Of a DNA stretch of 64,000 nucleotides, positions 1 to 12,118 are shown in pieces. The DNA comes from Acephala macrosclerotiorum (Eukaryota > Ascomycota > Leotiomycetes > Helotiales > Mollisiaceae). The DNA lies in assembly GCA_014904845.1 (NCBI GenBank), contig MU119355.1, positions 62,001 through 126,000 of the forward strand, read 5' to 3'. The first letter of the stretch is position 1, and every line of letters begins with the position of its first letter. Under the pieces are notes generated by a model, which worked only from the letters and a program-made list of their open reading frames with translations, did no database searches and was not told the origin of the DNA. The position numbers and the translations under genes are program-made.

Positions 1-3000
1 ATCTTAGTCAGCGAGGTGACGATTGCAATCAGCATCTCGCTGTCGTTTTCTTCTGTAAATCGTCCAATGCTGCTTCTCAGTGCGACAAGAACTTGGTACA
101 AGAGGTCGTCGTCCACGTCCTCACGAGCTAGGCATCCCATGACAGTAAATGCACGGGGCTGAATGGCAGGATTACTCTGAAATGCTGTGCTAGCAACCAA
201 ACTCATCCACCTAGACCGCCATGCGTTGGACATGTCTGTAGACGGGGCTGCAATTGTACTGATCTCTGCGAGTAGAACAGCGAGTGATTCCGTGGCGATT
301 AATGCAGGGATGCCTGTGTCCTGTAGTGATGAGATTGAAACACCATCTCTAGATGATATATTGAAGAGCGGGTCATTCCTTGGCTCCGATAGCGAGAGTA
401 GCAACACTTTCAAGCGGCTGAGTTTAGCCTCTTCCAATCCAAACGTCGTACAAATAGCATGGATGGTGTTGACAAGCAGTCGGTGAACCATCAACTTAAT
501 ATCGGTGGATCCTGTATTTGCAAGCATGGTGACGAGATGGAAAAGTTCAGGAAGATAAAGTTGAGACTGGACACTGCTGTCGAAGGATGTCGAAAGGCAA
601 AGGCGAAGAAGAACGCAAATTTCTCCCCAGACTGTATTCTCTGGCAGCTGCCTTGTGGGACGAAGCGAGGTGCGATTGAGGGCTTTTCGGAGTCGCGAAA
701 GGAGTTTCCCTCGAATAGTGATTGTTCCTAGCGAAGCAATAATAGATCCTAGAATCTCAGTACGCTCATCGTCTATGCCAAAGCCAAGAGAAGCTTTTAT
801 AAGTTCATCCAAGAAAATGTCGGTATATATTTCGTCGCTGCTTATTACTGGCCAGATAGTCTGTTCAAGTGTGGTACTTAAAGCCACGTCGGAGATTGCG
901 ACTTCAATGAGCCTCCTGAATATGGTAGCGATCTTCTCTCGTGCTTTATCACTATCAACATCCGTGGGCATGAGATTCGTTCTTAGACCCGGTAGCCAAG
1001 GTGCCATGTAGGCCAAACTCAAAGGCCTCTGCGAATAGGGGAAGCTTTCCCACCCGACGAAGAATTCATTAAGGAAGTCTGCTGTAAGCTGTGGCTCTGA
1101 GCGTGCCAGCTGCTGGCTGATATCAACGATGAAGTGTGATGGGTTGAGAGGTACGCAGAGTTCTATGAAAATCAATACGAGAATTTTTAAATAGGGATGG
1201 GGCATTTGTGACCTTTTGCGCTCATGAATTTGGAGTCTGCAGCAAATCTGAAGGCTCGACAGAGTGCACAAAGAAGATTATAAGCGGCCAATCGAAGCAC
1301 CTGGTCAGCGCTCGCCATGTTAGTGAAAGCGATATTCAATAGAGTGCCAGGAACGTCTTGAGGTCGGACAAGCCTCTCGAAAGACTTTAGGGTTCTCAAC
1401 TCTTTCCCATACTTGGCCTTGGCCCCTCGAATAGCTTGGAGGACGTCAGGTTTTCGCGGGCTTGTGAAATACATTACGATCTTGCCATTTTCTGTTCGGA
1501 GACCAAAAGCGGAATCGTCCTCGGTTTGTATCGAGGTCGGGGCCTCATCTACCTCTGAAAGGCGGAAAATATCATTCACTGTTGCGTGCAACCTGAGGCC
1601 AGGAACGACTTCTTGCTTCTTTGTTGTTGTCACCTGGACAAATTGACTGCCGACTTTGATCACCACTTCGATCTTTCCCTTCGTTTTGGAAAGCCTCGTA
1701 ATTGGCTGGAACACATATCTGGTATCAGTGACAACACTGATAGTCTCCTTGGGAAGATGCAACTGGCTAAGGTGGAAGTGAGCTTGTAGATCCTGGAGAC
1801 TACCAATGAGGTGGTAGTCCACGTTCTTCGGATGGAATGCACTATTTTCGCTCTTCGCAGCTAGTCGCAGGATACGGCGGAAGCATTTCCTGAAAGCGCT
1901 ATTCATGTTGTAGACGTACACCCGGGAAAGCTGCTTTGATAGCTCAGTCGGGGTCAATAGGTCCAGCTTGCGGAAGAGGGCATCTTGTGGTTCATTTTGA
2001 CCATTATAGCAGGTTGCATCAATTAGAATACCGAAGGGACGATGCCACATACGACTGGCAATCTTCAAATAACCGAAAAGAAGAAGCTCATAGTCCGTTG
2101 TCTCGGTATCAATGTTGCGAAGAATAATGCAGATCATTGGAAGTCCATCCTTGCTTTCGCCGCCATCATAGACTGCACGCGTCGAGACGAGAGACTCTGT
2201 GTTTCTGCCGGCATTTCGTAGCATGAAGTGCTGAAATCGAGAGTATGATGGAGGACTATTTGAAGAAATTGCCGGCCGGTTCCACGAAACGTCCATAGGA
2301 GGCGGTCCTAAGTTGGTGATCAACTTTCGAAGGGATTCTAATATGGGTATCTGGCCTTTGCTTATTTCTACAAGAGAGCGAACCGCCCCTTTTCTCTCGC
2401 GGAGGACGATCTTTTGTCGAACATGGTCCCAGTGGTCGTACAGGAAACGATGCAGTGCAACACAAGAGCCGAAATCAAACGATTCTGATTCGACGCTGGG
2501 CTCAATCATATTGGGCGGGACCTATTAGAGTCAGGTCTGTTTTCAGTGTAAATCGATCTTGACTTACCGAGATTTCTCGTAGGAATGTGGTTACTCGGTA
2601 GATGTTCTGTGTGAGAAAGTCGTTAAGAGGAAACATGTATGGCTCCTTTGCTCCGAATAGCACATTATTTGCTAGGTTTTGCACGACTTTTGCAATTAGC
2701 AGGAGGCCACGTCGCATCTCCTTTGAAGGTGCTGACGTTATCAAACCTTCAGCATCCGGAGCCACGATCGCAGGACAGAAAAATCGCAGGAAAATGAAGG
2801 CACCAACAGCCGTGAATTTGGCTTCCGGAAAACGCTTCATGACAGCGGCAGAGATCTGATCACTTCGGTAAGTACTTGAAAAACTTGAGCACTAAAGGGA
2901 AACTCACGATGCTGCATATCTTTCTAAAAGAGACTGGGATATGTGCTGCCGAATTGCAGATATCATCGATGAACACTTTCGTGACGACGCGGAGCTGAAG

Positions 3001-6000
3001 AGCGTTCTTCTGAAGCTCCTCCGCAGAGGTGGTACGAGCTGGATCAAGTTCAAGATCCAGATCCTTGGATGTCAGTACGAGACGCTCCAATACCTTCTGG
3101 AGTGTTGCTTTCAGATATGCTGCCCCTTTCCACTTTGCGTAGACAGACAACATCTTGGTAGCAACGCAGTTTCTCCTTAGTAATTCCGCTTCATTCTCTA
3201 GGGGAAAGGTTAGGATATGCAGTCCTACATTCTAAAAAAGTCGTACCTGTTTCTTCTACTTCATGCTCGATGAGTGCTTCCAGTAGTACGAAACCGAATC
3301 CCCGAGAATCGAAGATGTTTAGGAGAGAGATCGTCATTTCATCAACCTCTGTGCTCGGGCATGCATCGCAGAGCGCGATAGTAACGCCCATGTCGTTGAT
3401 GAGGAGCTAAAAGTACATCAGTAAGATATTCAAGGTGAACACATCGGAAGCTCACCTCTAGCAGCTCATCATACTTCTGATTCACAGCTGCGTCAGAGAG
3501 ATTATTGAACTCGGCGCCTTGGATCAAAATATTACACAGGACCTTGACGAATGCGGTTCTAATATCAAGATCTTCATGATACCCGATGCCCAGCGAATGC
3601 TTCAGACCGACGTCAATGTTGGCACTCAGGAGGTTAGACAGCGCACTGATAGCAAGTTCAGGTGTGGTCATAGTCTCCTCGCCGACTGTAGTAGTCAGGC
3701 GAATCTCATTTCTTCCAATTTCAGTCGCCTCGAAGTTCAGCAGCGACAGAAATCTGTTGAAGTAGGTATGAAACATCTGGGACTTGAGATCGCTCGTGTC
3801 GGCGTCAGTCTGACCCTCCGCCGGCTGAAGAGGAAGTCGATATGTCAGATCTGCAAGAGCCTTTAGACAAGCTCGGTCCAAATCTCGCTGAAGTCGTAGC
3901 ATCTCTTCCACTCGAGCTCCAGCTGGAGGAAGGGCGTCTTTGGGAGAGCCAGGGCGCGCAATCCAGCTGAATATGACCTCGAGAAGTTGATTCCTAATTC
4001 TAACATCATGCCTGAGGTTGAGAAGTTCTTTCTTCTGTGTGACCGTTTCACACAACTGGCAAATCTTGATCTTGACTCGTAGTATGCTTGCTCCTTCGGT
4101 AAGGTCGTCTAAGAACTTTGCAAAATTAAGGGTAAGTCCACCGATGTCGATGGTCAGCGCTGCACCAACTTCTGCAGGACCGCCCAGACGCTCAACGATG
4201 CTCTTTAACAGAGCCGCGGCTTGTTCGGCGAAAATAACCCGTGACTCTATCGACAGCGATGTGTTGGTACGAGGACTGTCGAAGAGAACTCCGAGCTCAG
4301 CTTCGAGAGTCTCGAACAGGGGAAAGTATAGCGATGGAGAAAGCTCGGTTGAAAGAGTCTCCCTCGTCGCCTCTCGTATCCTGACATTGTTGCTTGCTAA
4401 CAGCTGGATGCTCTGCTTCATATATCTACTCAAAAGAGTGTCATCATAACTCTCCGGAGACAGCCTATCTATCCATCCGAGTCCTGCTAGACCTGACTCT
4501 TCAGGCATTAGAGCTTGATCAGAGATGCAGGTACCACCAAGCGACGCCAGAAAGCCAGAATAGTTGCGCCATTCTACGAGAGACCTTTCTTCTAACATTT
4601 CTGTCGACCGAGAGAATATTTGCTTCGAGATCCCGAACCATGCATCAAAAACAGTCTCCCATGCAGTCAGTATGCCGGCTGTTGGGTGCTGAATCTGTCT
4701 CAAAAGACTTCGGACCCGCTTCTGAAATGCCACTAACCCAGTGAACCGAAAGTCTCTTGTAGAAATCTCCAGGTAAACATCAAGGTTGCGTAGTGTTGGG
4801 GTCAGCGACTTGTTAACCGCAGATGAACCGTCAACTAGATGGGCCTCTTGACAGAATAGAGCAATGCACTTGGTGACCAACTGACACACCGAGATATCAG
4901 TGGAGCAGATGGACACTAGGAATGCGGTCTCCAGCTTTGTACAGGCAGCTGCACGCTCAGGCATGTCCTCAGCTACTTCCATGAGCTCCTAGGCTCCGAA
5001 TTAGCACATGTGACATCAATGGACGAGTTCTGGCTGCTCAAACATCCGTGGGCGAATGGCATACTAACCTCAATCTCCTTCAACAAGGTCAATCGGGACT
5101 CCATATAATCGTGGATGAAGTTAAGTGTTGACTTCTGGTCGCTATCCATGGTAACTAGTTTATCAGCAACTGTCATGAGTACAATGGACCTGTTGAACAA
5201 GTGTCAGCGTCAACTAGTTTTAATACAGGTAGAGTTACTGCAAGCGACCGTTGTCGTCGCCATGGTCCACGAGATGGCTTCAAGGCTTGTTAAGCAAATG
5301 GACGCGAAGCCGGGTTCGCCATAACCTAGACACGCTGGAGAGGAGCTCGACGCCCGAGACGGGAAATAGCCATGCATCACTTACGTCGATTTCCAAAAGT
5401 TATATTTGAATGTTCGAGAACCAAGACTTTTGCTTTTGTGCCATAGTGTTACAGAGCTGTTAGTCATGATTGTGCGAGCCACAGCATTGGTCATGTATCT
5501 TATACGCTCATCATCCATCACAAGGTATGTTGAAAAAGATGCAAAGATATCCTCGAAGAAAAGTGTCCAGTCAGGGCCATTGTCTGGGGCTCCCATGAAA
5601 AGAGTGAGTGGTGAGGCGTCCAAGAAAACCAGAATGCTGTAAATTATGTCATTCGACGTAGCTACTTCGAGTGGTTTTGAAAGAGTGTATTGTTGTTCAG
5701 GATATGAATCCCGTGGTCTTGAAGCTGTGGCCTAGCACCTGTTAATACAAAATTGAAGCACTCTCAAGAACACATACCTTTAGCTGGGCTCGAACGAACT
5801 CTGCCACTCTAGCGAAGAGTGGCTGATACTCCTCGGCATTCGATTGCCTGGCGAAATGGGAGCATGCCGAGACCACGGCAATCTTGAAGTCTTGAGGCGT
5901 GTTTGGGGCCAGGCACAAAGGAGCTAGACTCTCTACACAATTTTCGAAGTTAAGATGTGCCAGACTGACAAAGGCAGCAGTCATGAGAGAGCTGTCAATA

Positions 6001-7463
6001 TTTGCCGCGTCCATTCCGGGAGTATACCGTCTGAATACTGCCTCCTTAACCTCTTCTTGAATGTCTAGAGCGTAGCTCAGAAGAGCGGCTTCGCTTTCTG
6101 GAGGAAAATGTCTCGCAACCCTCAAGACAGAAGTTAAACAGTAGATGGCCGTTTCGTTCCTGTTCCTTAGAGCCTTTCTTAGCATTTCTAGGAAAGAGAC
6201 TTTCTTGGATATACTGCTGCTCTTGTTCTCCCTCATGTGACTTGCGACTTCGAAGACGTCAGGTAAGAGGAAAAGAAGAGACGTTTGAAATGGGAAGAGG
6301 AGAGCTCTCCTTCTACCCCCATCGGCCATCGTATTCGTCATATCAAAGAGTGTCTCTGCTCCACCATCAAGTCTTTCTTGGCTTGTATGTAGTTCTCTGA
6401 ATTCCTCCGGGTTCCGTTCAAGCCACCTGGTGATCAGGAGAGGTAATACTATCGCTACGGTCGTCTGAAAAGCTTTACGGAGGTGCAAGAAACTGCCGCA
6501 CAACTCTTGGATGACAACACTTAGCTTCCGACTGTCCACCCAGAAGGATGAAATGAGTCGAACAGTGACCAAGGCGTTTCTATCATCATCGGCCACGAGA
6601 CCATTTGGAGCAGCATTTCCTAGTGGTTGATGGGCAGCTTGTTGAAGTGCATTTCTCAGGTACTCGAGGACCCGAGGCCAGTTGGAAAAAGAGACATATT
6701 CCAGAATACCTCTAGTAAATGATTCGATTGCGTCGGTCATGTCGAGGAGTAACTTGGAGACTTCTGTGCCGTTAAGATGTCCGTTTGTAGCTGTATTGTC
6801 AGATCCACGGGATCCACCCATGGGAATACCCTTGAAAACATCATCGAGTATATTTGCCGCAGGAAGCACATAGCTTTCAGATACAGGCCTTGAGAACAAT
6901 TTCACGGCATCAATCAACCTCTTGACTAGGTCGTCTGGTAGCGGCTCCGGGGCATTGTCCCGCTGCAACAGCCGATTTCGGGATGCTCTCCTTCTCTGGC
7001 CAGACTCTCCAGCTGGAGATGCGTGTTTGGAATTGGGCCTCGAATCGGAGCTTTCACTTCCAGATTTATTTCCATCCTCTCTTGTATGTCCGAAAGTATT
7101 GATACTATCCCAATGCGTTGAACAGCATTCAGCTAACAGCTCCAGCACGTACAATTCCGAATTGAGAACGTGAATGGGATGAGCCTGGATGCCCCTGTAG
7201 GGTTTAGACAGGTCCTCTAGCAAGTCGACAAGCGTTGACACAACGATTTCGATGCAAGACGCGCTGACACCAATGAGCGTAGATCTGGAAAGTGTAATGA
7301 CATCGTCGCGAATGAAGCCATTCGAGGGGTCTCCGGTGCGATGCGGTAACTGAAGAAAAGTAGGTCAGCGCATGCCAGATCTGGGAGAGTAGGAATATTA
7401 GTTGCCTACTCTAGTCGCCAGTCTATCCACCAGCGTGTTGACCAAGCCAGAGTCTCCATTCAT
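1..7463 (-). CDS. Neurofibromin/IRA-type Ras GTPase-activating protein, 3' end beyond window
   Basis: Accelerates GTP hydrolysis on Ras and so damps Ras/cAMP signalling. About 2,278 residues are visible in ten exons: 7463-7410, 7349-5778, 5731-5385, 5189-5069, 4988-3456, 3406-3247, 3197-2908, 2855-2568, 2521-1213, 1162-1 (still open). The start gives MNGDSGLVNTLVDRLATR and joins in phase to LPHRTGDPSNGF. The RasGAP domain lies near residues 1210-1480; LLRRN at 1268-1272 matches the arginine-finger site (LFRGN in human NF1), so R1270 is the likely finger, and FLRFFCPAIVAP is the hallmark of the domain. A Sec14/CRAL-TRIO-like then PH-like region follows (about 1540-1800), as in NF1. The rest is helical, HEAT-like. 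The 195-bp intron 5384-5190 is much longer than its neighbours and holds protein-like sequence (see findings). Family assignment is firm; the exact splice at 5731 (TAG acceptor) is less so. Confidence 0.93.
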
Positions 7464-8251
7464 GACTGCCCACGGTTCTGGCCTTTCTGCCAACCCGAGC
7501 TGCGGTCTTTAGACATGCGGCAGTGTTTCTGAAGATGCAGTCTCGGCTGATCGACAGTCAACGGACGGTGTCGACTTCGAGATTGTACGGCAGCGTCTCG
7601 GACATAGTCCGCGGTCGAAGGGGGTTCCGGGCGATGTCCTACAGGGAGTCGCGTTGAGGGGAGGGCTGGTGGTCGTGGCTGTGGAGAGGAGTATCTGAAG
7701 TGAAGTGAAGTGAAGTGAAGTGAGGTGAGGTGAGGTGAAGTTCGTGGCTGCGACTGAGATTCTGTGCGGTGCCCAATCGTGTACACTGTATGGTCAGGGT
7801 CTGCAGCTGGTTCCTGGTCGCCTTGTCGTGTGTGGGCCGGCTTTGGCTGTGCTCGAGTGTACCGATAGAGTAGCCTTACAGCGCAGTGTTGCCGAAACTC
7901 TTTCTGGATGACTCGCATGGAGGGGTATCCTAGCGGAAATAAAAGAAACGATCCCTGCCACCGTCTCAGTTGCCAACGCTTGTTGCAGCTATGAACACTG
8001 AACGGTCAACTTCAGGCGGTGCAGTGAAGCACTTAGACACTGGCCTTCGTTTTGTCACAGGGGATGTCAGATGTCACTGGGAAAGCGGTGTTTCACGGCA
8101 AGGCACGAGCGAGAATTAGCAGCGGAGAAATGTAGTCGAAGGTTTGGATCTACAGAAATCTACAATAGAGTACAAGAATGCTAGGTTTGCTCTAGCATGT
8201 GCCATTTCCCAGCCATTCAGCCATGTTCTGTGTGGAAATCTTTATCGTCGA
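7464..8251. promoter_or_regulatory. Intergenic: 5' region of the RasGAP gene and 3' flank of RAT1
   Basis: There are 788 bases between the start of the RasGAP gene and the stop of RAT1, both on the minus strand. A pentamer repeat sits at 7696-7740. Minus-strand open frames here are low-complexity and match no family I know. It most likely holds the RasGAP promoter and 5' UTR. Confidence 0.5.
7696..7740. repeat. Pentanucleotide microsatellite (TGAAG/TGAGG)9
   Basis: Nine uninterrupted 5-bp units: five TGAAG, three TGAGG, one TGAAG. The block lies about 235 bp upstream of the RasGAP start codon, in its presumed 5' UTR or promoter. On the minus strand it is a CT-rich tract (CTTCA/CCTCA), which is common near fungal transcription starts. 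Confidence 0.95.
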
Positions 8252-11200
8252 TTAACGTCCTCCATAATGCCTACGATGTCCTTGGAGACCGTCATCACGC
8301 TGTCCTCTGTATGAATCTCCTCGGTAGTCCCCGCCTCTGCGACGATCATTAGAATCGCTATAGCCTCCCGGTGGACCTTGTCTGAGCTGGGCGCCATAGG
8401 CAGGAGGGGGCTGATAGTAGTTCCCCGGTGCAGGAGGCCACGATCCATATGTCCCTGGTGGAGGAGGAGGGGGACCACGTGCAAACCCTGCCATACCTGG
8501 TGGTGGTGGCTGCCAGCCAGGGGGTGGGACAGGAAATGGGTTTTGTTGTTGATGTTGATGTTGATTGTAGCCGTTTCCATTTCGCGAACCCCGCTGCTGA
8601 TGTCCATTTTGTGATTGATTTGACGCTCCATAGTTGAAGGAGTTGCGAGCTCTGCCATCCCCTTGCAATGGAACACCTCCATGAGCTCGGCCAGATCTTG
8701 CCGCTTTGCTCTTCGTTACTTCGATATCGCTAGGAGTCAGTGCCGGGGGTGGGAACTTGACACCTCGTAGCAACATAGACTTATGGATGTGGCTTGATTT
8801 CGGCATCTCATAATTTACACTGAGTACAACCGTTAGCAATAATTTCAAAAAGTGTCTGGGGGTACGTACATGATAGAGCGATCGTTGTCTAAACTTGGCA
8901 TGCCACCAGTTGATAGAGGGAAATCCAACGAGCCATGTGGTAGGTAAGAATCTTCTTTGATGACTGTGCCGGTAAGTCCTTCGCTAGCTCGGGGATTCAG
9001 CTTGAAATGTGGTGGACCTTGTTTCTTGGAGTAGAAGTTCGTTGCAATATCTGTGTAAAGAGCCTCGTGAGCTTCAGCGACAAGTAGAACATCTTTACCG
9101 ACACCATTGCGAGCTGCAATATCTGGGGGTAACAGAGGATACTTCTTCGCCATTGCGTCCAGTAATCGTTGCGAATCGATAAATGGAAGAAGTGCAACGC
9201 CTTGCCAGGCCCACTTCTTGCCATTCAGATCAACGACAAAATCCTCTGGGTAGAAATCAATGATTTCGCTCTCTGGATCGGTCATCAGATCATGGAAGAT
9301 CTCAGGTATGGCTTGTCTAGAAGCTGCAGGCAGGACACCCATTAGTTGCTCGAATGGCCTGAAGATTCTACCTTTCTCAAAGGAGATCTTCATGTCTGCG
9401 ATACCAACAAAGTCGGCAGCGAATGGGGCGTAATGGTAAGGGTAGTACCAGTCCCAGGATGCACAGCCTTGGAAATAGTATAGTAGGACCCAGGCAAGTC
9501 CCTCCACGTAAGCTCTTGCAACTTTGTGGCGGAACTCGATGTCCTTGGCGTCGACCTTGAACTTTTGTTCATAATATCGATCGGCATAACCTTCATTCCA
9601 GAGTTGAACTGTGTCAATTGGTGGTGTATCGTCATTTGGGGTCTTGGGCGTTCCTGGCTGTGGTGTGTTGCGACCAGGAGTACTACTGTCGTCGTCTTCC
9701 ATCAATTCTGCCTTGCGTTTTCCGAGAGCAGACGCTGGCGATTCAATGGCGGTTTCAGCGTTACTAGCGCTATCAGGTTCTTCTGTTGATGATTTGCCAT
9801 TAAGTTGGCTCTTCAGTGCCGCGGCTGCACTTTTGTTTGCAAGATTCGCTTTGTAAATTGCACCTCTGTTGACAACCATATCATGAGTCATCGCAGTTGC
9901 TTCTTTGTCGATGCTGCCGGGAGCGAATAGTGGTAAACCTTCAGGCACATTGTTGAAGGGTTTGTTGTTCTGTCTTCCGTTGGAGGGGGAGTCCTGGAAC
10001 CCGCCACGACCTCCTCGGCTTCCTCGACCGCCACGGGCATCTTCAAGCTTTCGCCGCTTTGCATTGGCTTCTCTTTTGTCTTCTGTCTGCTTCCTCCTAC
10101 GGAAAATGGCATCTTCCTGCTTAGCTAAGCCATCAAGAATGAATTGAGCTCTTTCAAGATCAACGTGGCCGTCTTTGGTAAGGTAACCTCCCATGAATGG
10201 TATGTTATCACGCCAAATTGCAATGAGAGTGTCAATTCCATTTTCGCGAATTTCGAGACTGGGAAGATGAGGTAAGAAATCATTGCCAACGAAAAAGCAC
10301 ATGAAGACCCAGTCATCTATGGCTCTTTCTAAGTCAAATCTGAAAGGTTGGTCTGGAACATAGAGTTCAGCTGCCAGGTATTCTCGAAGAACTGAGACAT
10401 GGAGCCATATGAAAGGTTTCAGCGGTGGTGCACTGTCCTTCTCATCATGCTCTCCATCCTTTACCTTTGCTTTGCCTGTACATTCTCTAGCCTCGTGTCC
10501 AGCTTGGCCGCACATACGACAAGTCCGAGGCTTGGAGTCGGCAGCAAATACGTCTTCTCGGAGAATGCGGAAATGAGGCTCGTGAGTGCCCAATCCTAAC
10601 ATGATCAAATCTGCATCTAGTCCATACATAACATGTTTTGTGTTGGGATCATGGTCGGGTGATGATCGTTGAGATCTAATGAACTCCATGATTTTGTGTT
10701 CACCTTCGCCAGGTACAGTAGAGTCAGAGATGATGACTTTTGTCAGCCTCCATGCGGGATCAGTGTTGAGTTTGTAGGCGATCCAGTATCTCAAACTAGC
10801 TGCCAAAATGTCCATGAAGGGAGTGCCAGGTGTGATCTCATTGGAATCCCATGCTTTTTTGACTTCGGGTTCTTCGATATGGCCGCCTTGCGACTTGAGC
10901 AACTTGAGAAATTCAGCCTTATCGTCGGCCTTTTCTTTAGCCTCTTGAGCTGAGCGAAATCGTCGTGAGCGCTGCTGATTCATCTTGGCGCGAGGAGCAA
11001 CACCATCGATGGCGATCATTAGCAGCTTTCTAGGACGAACCATATTGAAAACTCGATCAGTGTATGCAAAGATGGCCATCATCATCTCTTCCACGGTTTC
11101 CGGAGCTGGTCTGTCCTCGGGGTGGGAACAAGGATGAACAATCCCGTTCATGTCCAAGTATAAATTATCGAACTCTTCGCCATTGGGGTTGGCAGTTCTC

Positions 11201-11416
11201 GCGTCGATTGGTATTTCCACGCCGTCGATCTCTCGTGGCAACTCTTCGATGACAGGGCTTACAATTTTGGGCTAAATAATTATCAGCAGTGCGAAGGTGA
11301 TAAAATCAGGTCGTAACTTACATATTTCTGGCTCAGCCAGCGGAAAAGAGCTAGAATCAACAGGGTTAGCACTGACAATACAGTCTTTGGAAGTCTCACG
11401 CACCTGGTACACCCAT
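8252..11416 (-). CDS. RAT1: 5'-3' exoribonuclease 2 (nuclear Xrn2/Rat1)
   Basis: Nuclear 5'-to-3' exonuclease that trims rRNA and snoRNA and drives torpedo termination of RNA polymerase II. Four exons (11416-11404, 11350-11322, 11271-8870, 8819-8252) give 1,003 residues. The first two tiny exons encode MGVPALFRWLSQKY, the invariant Xrn N-terminus, which fixes the start. Active-site acidic stretches are visible (LYLDMNGIVHPC; SDSTVPGEGEHKIMEF; YGLDADLIMLGL). A CCHC zinc knuckle (CRMCGQAGHEAREC), typical of fungal Rat1, lies near residue 270. The middle is rich in RGG. The last exon encodes KSMLLRGVKFP, then a long Pro/Gly/Gln tail ending in RRHYGGR, the usual low-complexity end of the family. 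It is divergent from USO1, sharing an upstream region of about 700 bp. Confidence 0.97.
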
Positions 11417-12118
11417 CTTCAGATTATGTGTGCGCGAAGCGTATCAGTCCGAGGGTATGAGTGAAGGCTGGTAAAGGTTGTAGTTGAAAGAGAGGGAGGC
11501 GTGCTGCCTAGCTGGACAATATTATCGACTGTGCGCACAGCAGAAGTGAAGAACCACGATGGTGACAATACACCGCCTGGAGAGCCACTTCGGACGTGAC
11601 TTCTTGGAGCTGATTATATTGTATCAAGAAGGCGGATGTGGAGGGACGATGGTTGAAAGAAGGAGGTCGACGCCCGCATCAAAAATCAAAGGTCGCAACA
11701 GTATTTCAGAACTAGCGTCGTTGCGCTAAGCGGCCGCGCCTTGCCCAGCCTCGTGCTTCAAATATGCAAGCTGTGCCTTGCCGTAAGGAGAGTTATGATC
11801 AAATCGCAATAGATTGTAATTGTCCCAAACTTGGTAGATCATTCAGGCAAATCGCGTTGAGAGTTCCTTGCAGGTTCTAAATCGCTTGGTCTAAAACAAG
11901 AAAGTCAAGTCGTGTTGCGGAATTAGCATTAAATTCAATTTGGCCTTAGTCGAATTACGGCTGGTATCGCTTTTTCTTGGCGCATCCAGCTTCAACGACC
12001 AGATCTCCAACCACGCCTCGTCTTTCCGGAGAAATGAAGCGCACACTTTTGTGCTGAACACCATGAAACTTATGAGCAAAAATAGGACACTAGATCCCAC
12101 TGAGCTTCGCATTATACG
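11417..12118. promoter_or_regulatory. Bidirectional promoter region between RAT1 and USO1
   Basis: These 702 bases lie between two divergent start codons, so they should hold both promoters and 5' UTRs. I found no credible gene here. A second, upstream USO1 exon cannot be excluded, because the first residues of the Uso1 model are the least certain part. Confidence 0.5.

Noticed and set aside
1413..4744. Numerous plus-strand frames of 60-145 codons opposite the RasGAP gene
   Set aside because: They are shadows of the coding strand: no domains, and they cross exon-intron borders of the real gene.
7460..7976. Minus-strand frames of 152 and 60 codons upstream of the RasGAP gene
   Set aside because: Low-complexity translation generated by the pentamer repeat and C-rich DNA; no family and directly abutting a well-supported start codon.
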